38,529 nucleotides of DNA from Firm-04 sp946413695. Its GTDB lineage: Bacteria > Bacillota > Clostridia > Oscillospirales > Ruminococcaceae. The notes beneath the pieces were generated by a model that was not told the DNA's origin, did not search any database, and saw nothing but the letters and a program-made list of their open reading frames with translations. This document shows, piece after piece, positions 22,579 to 31,069 of the stretch; positions within the stretch are counted from its first letter, which is position 1, and the number at the start of each line of letters is the position of its first letter. Both the position numbers and the translations under genes were made by a program. The DNA is taken from the NCBI GenBank assembly GCA_946413695.1, contig CAMKLV010000027.1:1-38529 (forward strand). Reading direction: 5' to 3'.

Positions 22579-25500
22579 ATGCCAAAAAGAAACGATATCA
22601 ACAAAGTTATGATTATCGGCTCCGGCCCGATTATCATCGGACAGGCCTGCGAATTCGACTACTCCGGTACGCAGGCATGCAAGGCGCTGCGCAAGCTCGG
22701 TTATGAGATCGTGCTGGTCAACTCCAACCCTGCAACGATCATGACCGACCCGGACGTTGCAGACGTCACCTACATTGAACCGCTCAATGTGGCGCGTCTG
22801 ACCGAGATCATCAAGAAGGAACGCCCCGATGCGCTGCTTCCGAACCTCGGCGGTCAGTCCGGTCTGAATCTCTGCTCTGAGCTCGACAAGGCGGGCGTAC
22901 TCAAAGAGTACAACGTCCAGGTCATCGGCGTTCAGGTCGATGCAATCGAGCGCGGCGAGGACAGAATCGAATTCAAGGAGACCATGGAGTCCATCGGCGT
23001 CGAAATGGCGCGCAGTGAGGTTGCATACTCCGTGGACGAAGCAGTTGCGATTGCGGACAAGCTCGGCTATCCGGTCGTTCTGCGTCCTGCATACACCATG
23101 GGCGGTGCCGGCGGCGGCATGGTCTATAATGTTGAGGAACTGAAGGTTGTCTGTGCAAGAGGTCTTCAGGCATCGCTCGTCGGTCAGGTGCTCGTTGAGG
23201 AGTGCGTCACCGGCTGGGAGGAGCTCGAGCTCGAGGTTGTCCGCGATGCAAAGGGCAACATGATTACCGTCTGCTTCATCGAGAACATTGACCCGATGGG
23301 CGTTCACACCGGTGATTCCTTCTGCTCTGCCCCGATGCTGACCATCTCTGAGGACGTTCAGAAGCGTCTGCAGGAGCAGGCATACCGCATCGTTGACAAG
23401 GTTCAGGTCATCGGCGGCTGCAACTGTCAGTTCGCACATGATCCGGTCTCTGACAGAATCATCGTCATCGAGATCAACCCGCGTACATCCCGTTCCTCTG
23501 CGCTGGCTTCCAAGGCGACGGGCTTCCCGATCGCACTCGTTTCCGCAATGCTCGCAACGGGCATGACGCTCGACGAGATGGAATGCGGCAAATACGGCAC
23601 ACTCGACAAATACGTTCCTTCCGGCGACTATGTCGTCATCAAGTTCGCACGCTGGGCTTTCGAGAAGTTCAAGGGTGCCGAGGATAAGCTCGGTACGCAG
23701 ATGCGTGCAGTCGGTGAGGTCATGAGCATCGGCAAGACCTATAAGGAGGCCTTCCAGAAGGCAATCCGCTCGCTGGAAACCGGCAGATACGGTCTCGGTT
23801 TTGCAAAGGATTTCAACGAAAAAACAAAGGATGAGCTGCTCTCCATGCTGGTCTATCCGACAAGCAACCGTCAGTTCATCATGTATGAAGCACTCAGAAA
23901 GGGTGCAACCGTCGATGAGCTCTATAATCTGACCAGAATCAAAAAGTGGTTCATCGAGCAGATGCTCGAGCTCGTTGAGGAGGAAAACACCCTGCTCGAA
24001 AACAAGGGCAAGGTTCCGGCAGACGGCGTGCTGCGTCAGGCAAAGCTCGACGGCTTCTCTGACCGCTACCTCAGCCAGATCCTCGAAGTGCCGGAGGCTG
24101 ACATCCGCAATGCGCGCTATGCAGCAGGCATCCGCGAGGGCTGGGAGGGCGTCCACGTTTCCGGCACCGAGAACAGCGCATATTACTACTCCTCCTATCA
24201 TATTGAAAAGGATGAGAGCCCCTGCAATGATGACCGCCCGAAGATCATGATCCTCGGCGGCGGCCCGAACAGAATCGGTCAGGGCATCGAGTTCGACTAC
24301 TGCTGTGTCCACGCGGCACTCGCACTGAAGGCTCTCGGCTTTGAGACGATCATCGTCAACTGCAACCCTGAAACCGTTTCCACTGACTACGACACCTCTG
24401 ATAAACTCTACTTCGAGCCGCTGACGCTCGAGGATGTGCTCCAGATCTATGAGAAGGAGAAGCCGGTCGGCGTCATCGCACAGTTCGGCGGTCAGACTCC
24501 GCTCAACCTCGCAGCAGACCTCAAGAAGAACGGCGTCCGCATCCTCGGTACTTCGCCGGAAACGATCGACCTCGCTGAGGACAGAGATCACTTCCGCGCA
24601 ATGATGGATAAGCTCGGCATCCCGATGCCGGAATCCGGCATGGCAGTCACCGTCGATGATGCACTGGAAATCGCAAACCGCATCGGCTATCCGGTCATGG
24701 TGCGTCCTTCCTACGTGCTGGGCGGCCGCGGCATGGAGGTTGTCCACGATGACAACATGATGCGCGTCTACATGGCTGCTGCAGTCGGCGTCACACCGGA
24801 CAGACCGATCCTCATCGACAGATTCCTGCATCACGCAACCGAGTGTGAGGCGGATGCAATCTCCGACGGCAAGGAATGCTTCGTTCCTGCTGTTATGGAG
24901 CATATCGAGCTCGCAGGTATCCACTCCGGCGACTCCGCATGCGTGCTGCCTTCGCTGAACCTCAGCGAGAAGCATGTCGCAACCATCAAGGATTACACCA
25001 AGCGCATCGCTGTTGAGATGGGCGTTGAGGGTCTGATGAACATGCAGTATGCAATCGAGGATGACACTGTCTATGTCCTCGAGGCAAACCCGCGTGCATC
25101 CAGAACCGTTCCGCTGGTCTCCAAGGTCTGCGCGATCAACATGGTTCGCATCGCAACGCAGATCATGACCACCGATCTGACCGGCAAGCCGTCTCCGGTT
25201 CCGTCGCTGCATGATAAGAAGATCAAGCATCACGGCGTCAAGGAAGCGGTCTTCCCGTTCAACATGTTCCAGGAAGTTGACCCGGTTCTCGGACCGGAAA
25301 TGCGCTCCACCGGTGAAGTCCTCGGCATCTCCCCGAACTTCGGCGAGGCTTACTTCAAAGCACAGGAGGCAACCCAGACCAAGCTGCCGACCGGCGGCAC
25401 CGTCCTGCTCTCAGTCTGCGATATGGATAAGCCGGAGCTGCTCCCGATCGCAAAGAAGTTCCATGACCTCGGATTCAAGATCCTCGCAACCGGCAAGACC

Positions 25501-25806
25501 TACGATATGATCGCAGAGGCAGGCATTCCGGCAGAGAAGATCAAGAAGCTCTATGAGGGCAGACCGAACATTACCGATGCGATGACCAACGGCAAGATCG
25601 ACCTGATCGTCAACACGCCGGCAGGTGCGGATTCGCTGCACGATGACAGCTACATCCGCAAGGCTGCAATCAAGTACCGCATCCCGTATATCACCACAAT
25701 GGCAGCAGCATCTGCAACCGCAGAGGGCATTGCTGCAATCAAGGAGCAGGGCGGCTCGCTGAGCGTCAAGTCTCTGCAGGAATTCCACAGCGAAATCACT
25801 GAGTAA
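22579..25806 (+). CDS. carB: Carbamoyl phosphate synthase, large subunit
   Basis: A full-length 1075-residue CarB that makes carbamoyl phosphate from bicarbonate, ATP and ammonia delivered by the small subunit. The two homologous halves each carry an ATP-grasp domain: the first starts at MIIGSGPIIIGQACEFDYSG, the second at about residue 555 (MILGGGPNRIGQGIEFDY). The C-terminal methylglyoxal synthase-like regulatory domain includes FKILATGKTY. No carA gene is adjacent, so the glutaminase subunit must be encoded elsewhere. GAGGTG precedes the ATG. Confidence 0.98.
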   Translation: MPKRNDINKVMIIGSGPIIIGQACEFDYSGTQACKALRKLGYEIVLVNSNPATIMTDPDVADVTYIEPLNVARLTEIIKKERPDALLPNLGGQSGLNLCSELDKAGVLKEYNVQVIGVQVDAIERGEDRIEFKETMESIGVEMARSEVAYSVDEAVAIADKLGYPVVLRPAYTMGGAGGGMVYNVEELKVVCARGLQASLVGQVLVEECVTGWEELELEVVRDAKGNMITVCFIENIDPMGVHTGDSFCSAPMLTISEDVQKRLQEQAYRIVDKVQVIGGCNCQFAHDPVSDRIIVIEINPRTSRSSALASKATGFPIALVSAMLATGMTLDEMECGKYGTLDKYVPSGDYVVIKFARWAFEKFKGAEDKLGTQMRAVGEVMSIGKTYKEAFQKAIRSLETGRYGLGFAKDFNEKTKDELLSMLVYPTSNRQFIMYEALRKGATVDELYNLTRIKKWFIEQMLELVEEENTLLENKGKVPADGVLRQAKLDGFSDRYLSQILEVPEADIRNARYAAGIREGWEGVHVSGTENSAYYYSSYHIEKDESPCNDDRPKIMILGGGPNRIGQGIEFDYCCVHAALALKALGFETIIVNCNPETVSTDYDTSDKLYFEPLTLEDVLQIYEKEKPVGVIAQFGGQTPLNLAADLKKNGVRILGTSPETIDLAEDRDHFRAMMDKLGIPMPESGMAVTVDDALEIANRIGYPVMVRPSYVLGGRGMEVVHDDNMMRVYMAAAVGVTPDRPILIDRFLHHATECEADAISDGKECFVPAVMEHIELAGIHSGDSACVLPSLNLSEKHVATIKDYTKRIAVEMGVEGLMNMQYAIEDDTVYVLEANPRASRTVPLVSKVCAINMVRIATQIMTTDLTGKPSPVPSLHDKKIKHHGVKEAVFPFNMFQEVDPVLGPEMRSTGEVLGISPNFGEAYFKAQEATQTKLPTGGTVLLSVCDMDKPELLPIAKKFHDLGFKILATGKTYDMIAEAGIPAEKIKKLYEGRPNITDAMTNGKIDLIVNTPAGADSLHDDSYIRKAAIKYRIPYITTMAAASATAEGIAAIKEQGGSLSVKSLQEFHSEITE

Positions 25807-25821
25807 ACAAACCATACCGAA

Positions 25822-25851
25822 AGGGAGCAGCGCATTCTCGCACTGCTCCCT
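25822..25851 (+). terminator. Hairpin after carB
   Basis: The stem AGGGAGCAG / CTGCTCCCT lies between carB and greA. The tail is not T-rich, so termination may be partial. Confidence 0.5.
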
Positions 25852-25886
25852 CTCCGGATTCTATATTGATTCATAAGGAGGCCATT

Positions 25887-26402
25887 ATGGAGCAGGAATA
25901 CAGAGAAAAAATGTCACAACAGCATTATGATGCTGAGCAGCAGAGACTTTCCTACCTGAAGGGTACCCGCCGTACCGAGGTTGCAGATGCCCTTGCAGAA
26001 GCAAGAAGCCACGGTGACCTTTCCGAAAACGCGGAGTACGATGAGGCGCGTAACGAACAGGCGCGTCTGGAAGATGAGATCAAAAAGCTCGAATATACCC
26101 TCGAGCATGCAGAGATCATCTCCACGCTTTCCTCGGATACCGTCAGCACCGGATGCGGCGTCATCCTGAGCAGAGCGGAGTTCAACGGTCAGCCCCAGAA
26201 GATCGAGACCCTGCAGATCGTCGGCCGTTCCGAAGCAGATTACGATAAGCACAAGATCTCCGATGACTCCCCGATCGGCAAGGCGGTCCTCGGCAAGCGC
26301 GTCGGCGATACCTTTATCGTAGAAGCACCGGTCGGCATCATGACCTTTACCGTTCTCGAGATCTCCAGCACCGGCGTCTTTGAGAATCATCCGGAGGGCT
26401 GA
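25887..26402 (+). CDS. greA: Transcription elongation factor GreA
   Basis: A 171-residue Gre factor. The N-terminal coiled coil carries the acidic tip GDLSENAEYDEAR that rescues backtracked RNA polymerase by transcript cleavage. The C-terminal FKBP-like domain includes SPIGKAVLGKRVGD. AAGGAGG precedes the ATG at 25887; the longer frame adds seven unlikely residues. lysS starts 2 bases after the stop, the conserved greA-lysS pairing of Firmicutes. Confidence 0.96.
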   Translation: MEQEYREKMSQQHYDAEQQRLSYLKGTRRTEVADALAEARSHGDLSENAEYDEARNEQARLEDEIKKLEYTLEHAEIISTLSSDTVSTGCGVILSRAEFNGQPQKIETLQIVGRSEADYDKHKISDDSPIGKAVLGKRVGDTFIVEAPVGIMTFTVLEISSTGVFENHPEG

Positions 26403-26404
26403 GC

Positions 26405-27994
26405 ATGAGCGAACAGAATCTCAACGAACAGAACGTCCAGCAGACCGCCGAGGATATCGACGCGCTCCGTCAGGTGCGTCTCGATAAGCTCGCGGAAATG
26501 CAGCAGAACGGCGATGATCCGTTCGTCATCACAAAGTTTGATGTCACTGCAAGCACCGCAGAGTGCCGTGCGATGTACGAAGCAGCCGAGGCAGAGCTCC
26601 CCGCCGATCTTGACGAGGAGGCAAAGAAGGCTGCCTATGAGCAGATCAACGAGAAGTTCACCGTCACCGTAGCCGGCAGAATCATGAGCTGGCGCAAGAT
26701 GGGCAAGGCAAACTTCCTCGATCTGCGCGACAAGACCGGCAGAATTCAGGTCTATGTCCGCATGAACGATATCGGTGAGGAGGAATTCGCAAAGTTCCGC
26801 AAGTACGGCGATATCGGCGACATCATGGGTGTCACCGGCACGCTGTTCCGCACCAGAACCGGTGAGCTTTCCGTCCACGCAACAAAGGTCACGATGCTTT
26901 CCAAGTCGCTCAAGCCGCTGCCGGAGAAGTTCCACGGCTTGACCGACCGCGATACCAGATACCGTCAGCGCTACACCGACCTCATCATGAATGAGGATGT
27001 GCGCGATACCTTCATCAAGCGCAGCAAGATCATCGCTGCCATCCGCAGCTGGCTGGATGCACAGGGCTTCATCGAGGTCGAAACCCCGATGCTCGTCTCC
27101 AATGCAGGCGGCGCCGCTGCAAGACCGTTCGAGACCCACTATAACGCACTCGATGAGGACGTCAAGCTGCGCATTTCGCTTGAGCTTTACCTCAAGCGCC
27201 TGATCGTGGGCGGCCTTGAGCGCGTCTATGAGATCGGCAGAGTGTTCCGCAATGAGGGCGTCGATACCAAGCACAATCCGGAGTTCACCCTCATGGAGCT
27301 CTATCAGGCATATACCGACTATCACGGCATGATGGATCTGACGGAAAACATGTTCCGCCACATCGCGCAGACCGTCTGCGGCACAACCTGCATCCCGTTC
27401 GGCACCGATGAGAACGGCGAGGATATCATGATCGACCTCGGCAAGCCGTTCCGCCGCCTGACCATGATCGACGCGGTCAAGGAGTACACCGGCGTGGACT
27501 TCGACCAGATTCCCGACACCGCTGCGGCAAAGAAGATCGCGGACGAAAAGGGCGTGCACTATGAGAAGCGCCACGAAAAGGGCGATATCCTCAACCTGTT
27601 CTTCGATGAATTTGTCGAGGAGAAGCTCGTGCAGCCGACCTTCATCATGGATCATCCGGTCGAAATTTCGCCGCTGACCAAGCGCAAGCCCGATAAGCCC
27701 GATTATGTCGAGCGTTTCGAGCTTTACATCACCGCGCGCGAGATGTGCAACGCTTACTCCGAGCTGAACGATCCGATCGACCAGCGCAAGCGTTTTGAGG
27801 CGCAGGAAGCACTGATCGCACAGGGCGATGACGAGGCAAACCACATCGACGAGGACTTCATGAACGCCCTCGAGATCGGTATGCCCCCGACAGGCGGCAT
27901 CGGCTTCGGCATCGACAGACTTGTCATGCTGATGACCAACAGCCAGTCCATCCGCGACGTGCTGCTCTTCCCGACGATGAAGTCGATCGACTGA
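26405..27994 (+). CDS. lysS: Lysyl-tRNA synthetase (class II)
   Basis: A 529-residue class II aminoacyl-tRNA synthetase. An N-terminal OB-fold (about 75-180; VAGRIMSWRKMGKANFLDLRD) binds the anticodon. Motif 1 lies in FIEVETPML, motif 2 is FRNEGVDTKHNPEFT and motif 3 is GIGFGIDRLVML near the end. All three motifs are intact. It is translated right after greA. Confidence 0.98.
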   Translation: MSEQNLNEQNVQQTAEDIDALRQVRLDKLAEMQQNGDDPFVITKFDVTASTAECRAMYEAAEAELPADLDEEAKKAAYEQINEKFTVTVAGRIMSWRKMGKANFLDLRDKTGRIQVYVRMNDIGEEEFAKFRKYGDIGDIMGVTGTLFRTRTGELSVHATKVTMLSKSLKPLPEKFHGLTDRDTRYRQRYTDLIMNEDVRDTFIKRSKIIAAIRSWLDAQGFIEVETPMLVSNAGGAAARPFETHYNALDEDVKLRISLELYLKRLIVGGLERVYEIGRVFRNEGVDTKHNPEFTLMELYQAYTDYHGMMDLTENMFRHIAQTVCGTTCIPFGTDENGEDIMIDLGKPFRRLTMIDAVKEYTGVDFDQIPDTAAAKKIADEKGVHYEKRHEKGDILNLFFDEFVEEKLVQPTFIMDHPVEISPLTKRKPDKPDYVERFELYITAREMCNAYSELNDPIDQRKRFEAQEALIAQGDDEANHIDEDFMNALEIGMPPTGGIGFGIDRLVMLMTNSQSIRDVLLFPTMKSID

Positions 27995-28011
27995 CCGCAA
28001 TCTCATATAAA

Positions 28012-28052
28012 AACAACCGCCTCTATGGATTTTCAGCCATAGGGGCAGTTTT
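28012..28052. terminator. Two-way terminator between lysS and the XRE gene
   Basis: The stem CGCCTCTATGG / CCATAGGGGC is flanked by A-rich bases on the left and TTTTATATTT on the right, so it can end lysS (rightward) and the convergent XRE gene (leftward). Confidence 0.7.
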
Positions 28053-28386
28053 ATATTTCGTTGATATGTGTCAAAAGGAGCCGCGTCAGGCGGAGAAAGG
28101 CGTCGGCGCGCTCCGGCTCACACTTTGCAAGCTCTGTCTCCATTGCACTCAGTGTCCGTTCGCGCTCGCTGATCTCATCCAGAATCAGGTAATCCAAGCT
28201 GATTCCCAGTGCATTCGAGATTCTGACTGCTGTTTCCAGCGAGAGACTTTTTGTTCCCCGCTCAATATGTGCGATATAGCTGACGGAGATTTCACAGCGT
28301 TCTGCAAGCTGCTCCTGCGTCATGCCGAGTTTTTTTCGCTTTTCCTTGATTTTCTGTCCGATCAGTCTGTAGTCGATTGTCTGCAT
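28051..28386 (-). CDS. XRE family transcriptional regulator
   Basis: A 111-residue regulator. The Cro/CI-type helix-turn-helix spans about residues 8-63 (IGQKIKEKRKKLGMTQEQLAE, SVSYIAHIERGTKSLSLETAVRISNALG), followed by a short helical tail. The ATG at 28386 has GGGAG 8 bases upstream. It diverges from the AT-rich gene pair, and palindromes in the shared control region suggest that it regulates itself and them. Confidence 0.9.
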   Translation of the reverse strand: MQTIDYRLIGQKIKEKRKKLGMTQEQLAERCEISVSYIAHIERGTKSLSLETAVRISNALGISLDYLILDEISERERTLSAMETELAKCEPERADAFLRLTRLLLTHINEI

Positions 28387-28408
28387 CGCTGTCACTCCCT
28401 TCCCCTAT

Positions 28409-28438
28409 ATTATACAATATGCACAAACTTTTTGTGAA
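28409..28438 (-). promoter_or_regulatory. XRE gene promoter with a palindrome at the -35 box
   Basis: TTCACA (28433-28438), an 18-base spacer and TATAAT (28409-28414) read leftward. The inverted repeat CACAAA-CTT-TTTGTG (28422-28436) overlaps the -35 box and could be an autoregulatory operator. Confidence 0.6.
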
Positions 28439-28457
28439 TATTCTGTAGGTCATAATA

Positions 28458-28494
28458 TTGACTTTTGGTATCGCTTTTGATATAATTATATCAA
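28458..28494 (+). promoter_or_regulatory. Promoter of the AT-rich gene pair with an 18-bp palindrome
   Basis: TTGACT (28458-28463), a 17-base spacer and TATAAT (28481-28486) read rightward. The perfect palindrome TTGATATAATTATATCAA (28477-28494) covers the -10 box, a good candidate site for the divergent XRE protein. Confidence 0.7.
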
Positions 28495-28589
28495 TATAGC
28501 ACAGATGTGCAGAAAGGGAGTGAAATAGTAATTTTTTGATCGCCTACTGCTAACAAATAATATACTGGTAATGAGAAAGGATAATACGC

Positions 28590-28937
28590 ATGGAAGATAA
28601 GAAATTACAATTATTCAAGTCAGAATTGTTTAGTAAGCATTTACCAGCCCTTAAAAATATCCACGAATCACTAAAGGACGATAAGTTTCTATCAATGTAT
28701 GAGCGCATCATCACACTATCATATATGCATCAATTTCCTAATAATATTACGAATAAAAGATTTATTGAGTATATTGAAACCTGCTTGAAATGGAATCGTT
28801 CTTTTCTTGACTATTTTCTGAAATCAGATAACATCAGCAATTCACTAGAATATCTGATTGTCAATCATGGAACGGATGTTTTTTCAGAAGAATATATCCA
28901 AATAGCTCAAACGCGGCTTAACAACCGTTCCAGTTAA
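28590..28937 (+). CDS. Hypothetical protein, 115 residues, AT-rich gene
   Basis: I do not recognise this protein. It is predicted all-helical, soluble and basic at the N-terminus (MEDKKLQLFKSELF), with no signal peptide. Codon use (ATA, TTA, AAT, AGA) differs sharply from the flanking genes and points to recent transfer. AAAGGA lies 9 bases before the ATG. The lipoprotein gene follows 22 bases later, probably in the same transcript. Confidence 0.65.
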   Translation: MEDKKLQLFKSELFSKHLPALKNIHESLKDDKFLSMYERIITLSYMHQFPNNITNKRFIEYIETCLKWNRSFLDYFLKSDNISNSLEYLIVNHGTDVFSEEYIQIAQTRLNNRSS

Positions 28938-28959
28938 AAAAATAAAGGGGGAAAACAGG

Positions 28960-29754
28960 ATGAAAAAGCGCATAAGTCTACTACTATGTTTATTACTTTC
29001 ATTGACAATTACAGGTTGTGGAAATACTGCTTCAAGTAAAACATCAGAATCTCACGTTACAAGTGCTAATACTACTCAACAAACAGAAGAAACTTCAAAA
29101 GAAGTCAGCGAAACAGAAAACACAACAACTACTCAATCCGATATAACGGAAGAATCGTCGCAAGCAGAACAATCACCTTCAATAATAACAAATGAGGTCG
29201 ATTATACGAAACTAAATAATCTAATCGCAGATACTACTGCTGATAGTGCCTTTGATTTTTCGCGCAATGAATACATTAATACTATCACAAAAGGACTACT
29301 AGACTGGGAGTTAGCCGCTGAAGATACATATAATGATTATGAAGTCTATATCTATGCAACATTTAATTCTAAGGATTCTATTCGTTATACAAAACAAAAT
29401 GAGAAGATTGGGAAACTATTGTTGTTCTATGAACAGAACGGAACAATAAAACATATCGTATATTGGTACAGGCATTGCTACTGGCCGAGTTCTACAACGA
29501 AGCCTTATGATACTTATGCCTTACTAGCTCCGTGTGCCGGTGGAATATATCACTTAATGAGCGGAGAATCAGACCAGCTAAAAAGCGTGGAATATACCGA
29601 TAGTATATATGCGCAGATAGAAACTCCGTATGACCTTCTTGCACCAAACCAAAAAAGGATGGCTTTCGATCAAACTAATAAGTATGAATATCAGATTTCT
29701 TCTACAATTATTGAACAGGATGACGCATGCTTGTTAATATCCAAGTCAGAATAA
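28960..29754 (+). CDS. Putative lipoprotein, AT-rich gene
   Basis: A 264-residue exported lipoprotein. Its N-terminus is a lipoprotein signal with the lipobox LTITGC (Cys20), followed by a Ser/Thr/Glu-rich linker to about residue 80. The folded part (about 85-264) contains YTKLNNLIADTTADSAFDFSRNEY and a WYRHCYWPSS segment; I cannot assign it to a family. Base and codon use are AT-rich like the preceding gene. AAAGGGGG precedes the ATG. Confidence 0.8.
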   Translation: MKKRISLLLCLLLSLTITGCGNTASSKTSESHVTSANTTQQTEETSKEVSETENTTTTQSDITEESSQAEQSPSIITNEVDYTKLNNLIADTTADSAFDFSRNEYINTITKGLLDWELAAEDTYNDYEVYIYATFNSKDSIRYTKQNEKIGKLLLFYEQNGTIKHIVYWYRHCYWPSSTTKPYDTYALLAPCAGGIYHLMSGESDQLKSVEYTDSIYAQIETPYDLLAPNQKRMAFDQTNKYEYQISSTIIEQDDACLLISKSE

Positions 29755-29762
29755 TCATTAAT

Positions 29763-29792
29763 CAGCCTCCGCATATTCTTCTGCGGAGGCTG
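29763..29792. terminator. Hairpin after the lipoprotein gene
   Basis: Perfect 11-bp arms CAGCCTCCGCA / TGCGGAGGCTG flank an 8-base loop directly after the stop codon. The tail TATTCC is weak for intrinsic termination. Confidence 0.6.
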
Positions 29793-29825
29793 TATTCCGT
29801 CATACAAAGATTCCATACGTATTAC

Positions 29826-29854
29826 TTGACATTTCAGCCGAAATAGATTATAAT
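29826..29854 (+). promoter_or_regulatory. Promoter of the YbjN-like pair
   Basis: TTGACA (29826-29831), a 17-base spacer and TATAAT (29849-29854) give a perfect consensus 28 bases before the ATG at 29883. Confidence 0.85.
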
Positions 29855-29882
29855 AGAGAAAATAAGAACAGGAGGGATGACA

Positions 29883-30302
29883 ATGGTATTTCCTGCAACC
29901 GACGAGATCTATGCAGCCATGAAGGCGCATGACCTCAACAGCGGCATTGAGGCGCGCGAGGAATCGAGCGTCCTGCATGTCGGCATCAATACCGAAAAGA
30001 CCTCGTTTGAGGCACTCTACATCTCCAGAAGTGAAAAGAACGATGTCGCACTCCGTATCTATAACCTGATCAAGTTTCCGCCGGATAAGCTCGACGCCAT
30101 GCTTGAGTGCGTCAATGCCGCGAACCTCAGGTTCCGTTTTCTCAAATTCACGGTCGATGAGCAGAATGACTCTGTCGATGCGGCATATGACTTCACCATC
30201 GAGGCGGAGGGACTCGGCGAATGCGCCTATGAGATGCTCATGCGCGCCGCCGGCATCATTGATGACTGCTATCCCGCATTCATGGATGTGCTCAAGAGCT
30301 GA
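29883..30302 (+). CDS. YbjN domain protein, first of a tandem pair
   Basis: A 139-residue soluble acidic protein with the alpha-beta pattern of YbjN / type III secretion chaperone-like proteins (FPATDEIYAAM, TSFEALYIS, LRFRFLKFTVDEQND). The function of this family is not well settled. AGGAGG lies 7 bases before the ATG at 29883; an ATG two codons earlier abuts it. It shares FPAT-EI, TSF, YRF-KFTV-like and YDF segments with the next gene, so the two are tandem paralogs. Confidence 0.75.
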   Translation: MVFPATDEIYAAMKAHDLNSGIEAREESSVLHVGINTEKTSFEALYISRSEKNDVALRIYNLIKFPPDKLDAMLECVNAANLRFRFLKFTVDEQNDSVDAAYDFTIEAEGLGECAYEMLMRAAGIIDDCYPAFMDVLKS

Positions 30303-30325
30303 ATCACGAAAGGAGGGACCTTCCC

Positions 30326-30808
30326 ATGTTTCCTGCAACTGAGGAAATTGCGGAGTTTTTTGAAGAAAAAGAAGTACATTTCAATATCTCCGAGACCGAG
30401 GAGAGCAGCCGTGTTGTTGCGTCGGTCGTAGTGGACTATACTTCGTTCACCGTTTACTTCATCTCCAGCGATGAGACAAACGATGTCTCCGTGCGCGTTC
30501 CGCACTTTGTCCGTTTCAAGGAGCAGAACCGCCGCGATATGCTGCGCATTGCAAACCGCATGAACGATAAATACCGTTTCGTCAAGTTCACGGTCAATGA
30601 CGAATCGGAGGCAGTCACGATCGAATATGATTTCGCGGAGAAGACCGAAAACATCGGTCCTGCTGCGGAGGAGCTGTTCCGCCGCCTGATGCAGATCGCC
30701 GAGGAGGCGTTTCCGGAATTCATGCGCGCGATCTGGGGCGCAAAGGAGGAACCTGCCGTTCCGCCGCAGGCACTCGGCAACATCGTCTTCCACGATTTCG
30801 AGGTCTGA
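30326..30808 (+). CDS. YbjN domain protein, second of a tandem pair
   Basis: A 160-residue diverged paralog of the preceding gene product, starting MFPATEEIAEFFEE and keeping YRFVKFTVNDE and an acidic surface. It has a C-terminal extension (WGAKEEPAVPPQALGN). AAAGGAGGG precedes the ATG. It is co-transcribed with its neighbour and ends at a strong terminator. Confidence 0.75.
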   Translation: MFPATEEIAEFFEEKEVHFNISETEESSRVVASVVVDYTSFTVYFISSDETNDVSVRVPHFVRFKEQNRRDMLRIANRMNDKYRFVKFTVNDESEAVTIEYDFAEKTENIGPAAEELFRRLMQIAEEAFPEFMRAIWGAKEEPAVPPQALGNIVFHDFEV

Positions 30809-30824
30809 GATCATATCTGCAAGC

Positions 30825-30860
30825 AAAAGACACTTCCGCGAACACGGAAGTGTCTTTTTT
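30825..30860 (+). terminator. Intrinsic terminator after the YbjN-like pair
   Basis: The stem AAAAGACACTTCCG / CGGAAGTGTCTTTT is followed by further T residues. Confidence 0.9.
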
Positions 30861-30955
30861 CAGTCTTTATCCGCTCTGCCTGCCGTGACAAAGCAGCACA
30901 TCGCCGCAACGCCGATCGCGCCGCCGGTCATGCAGCCAAGCACAAATCCGAGCAT
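30860..30955 (-). CDS. DUF3789-like small membrane protein, 31 residues
   Basis: A 31-residue peptide, MLGFVLGCMTGG at the start and CCFVTAGRADKD at the end, with one hydrophobic helix. This pattern (short helix, then a Cys-rich turn and AGRAD near the C-terminus) matches the small DUF3789 family found in Clostridia and their phages. GGGGAGGGG precedes the ATG. Confidence 0.7.
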   Translation of the reverse strand: MLGFVLGCMTGGAIGVAAMCCFVTAGRADKD

Positions 30956-31016
30956 ATTGTTCCCCTCCCCTGCCCATGATACAGGTTCAGTATGTGCAGG
31001 TTTTGGGGCTTTATGC

Positions 31017-31051
31017 AAAAAAAGAGAGCAGCCGCAGGGACTGCTCTCTTT
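31017..31051 (-). terminator. Intrinsic terminator after the lectin-peptidase gene
   Basis: On the minus strand the stem AAAGAGAGCAG / CTGCTCTCTTT runs into a T stretch (31017-31023). It lies 19 bases after the stop. Confidence 0.88.
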
Positions 31052-31069
31052 GGTGTTTCACCGTCCGGA

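Noticed and set aside
22540..25233. 897-codon open frame antisense to carB, and similar long antisense frames over the GH43, copA, dockerin-SBP, lysS and DUF2079 genes
   Set aside because: They lie opposite genes with unmistakable family motifs, lack ribosome binding sites and known domains, and arise from the strong codon bias of the real genes.
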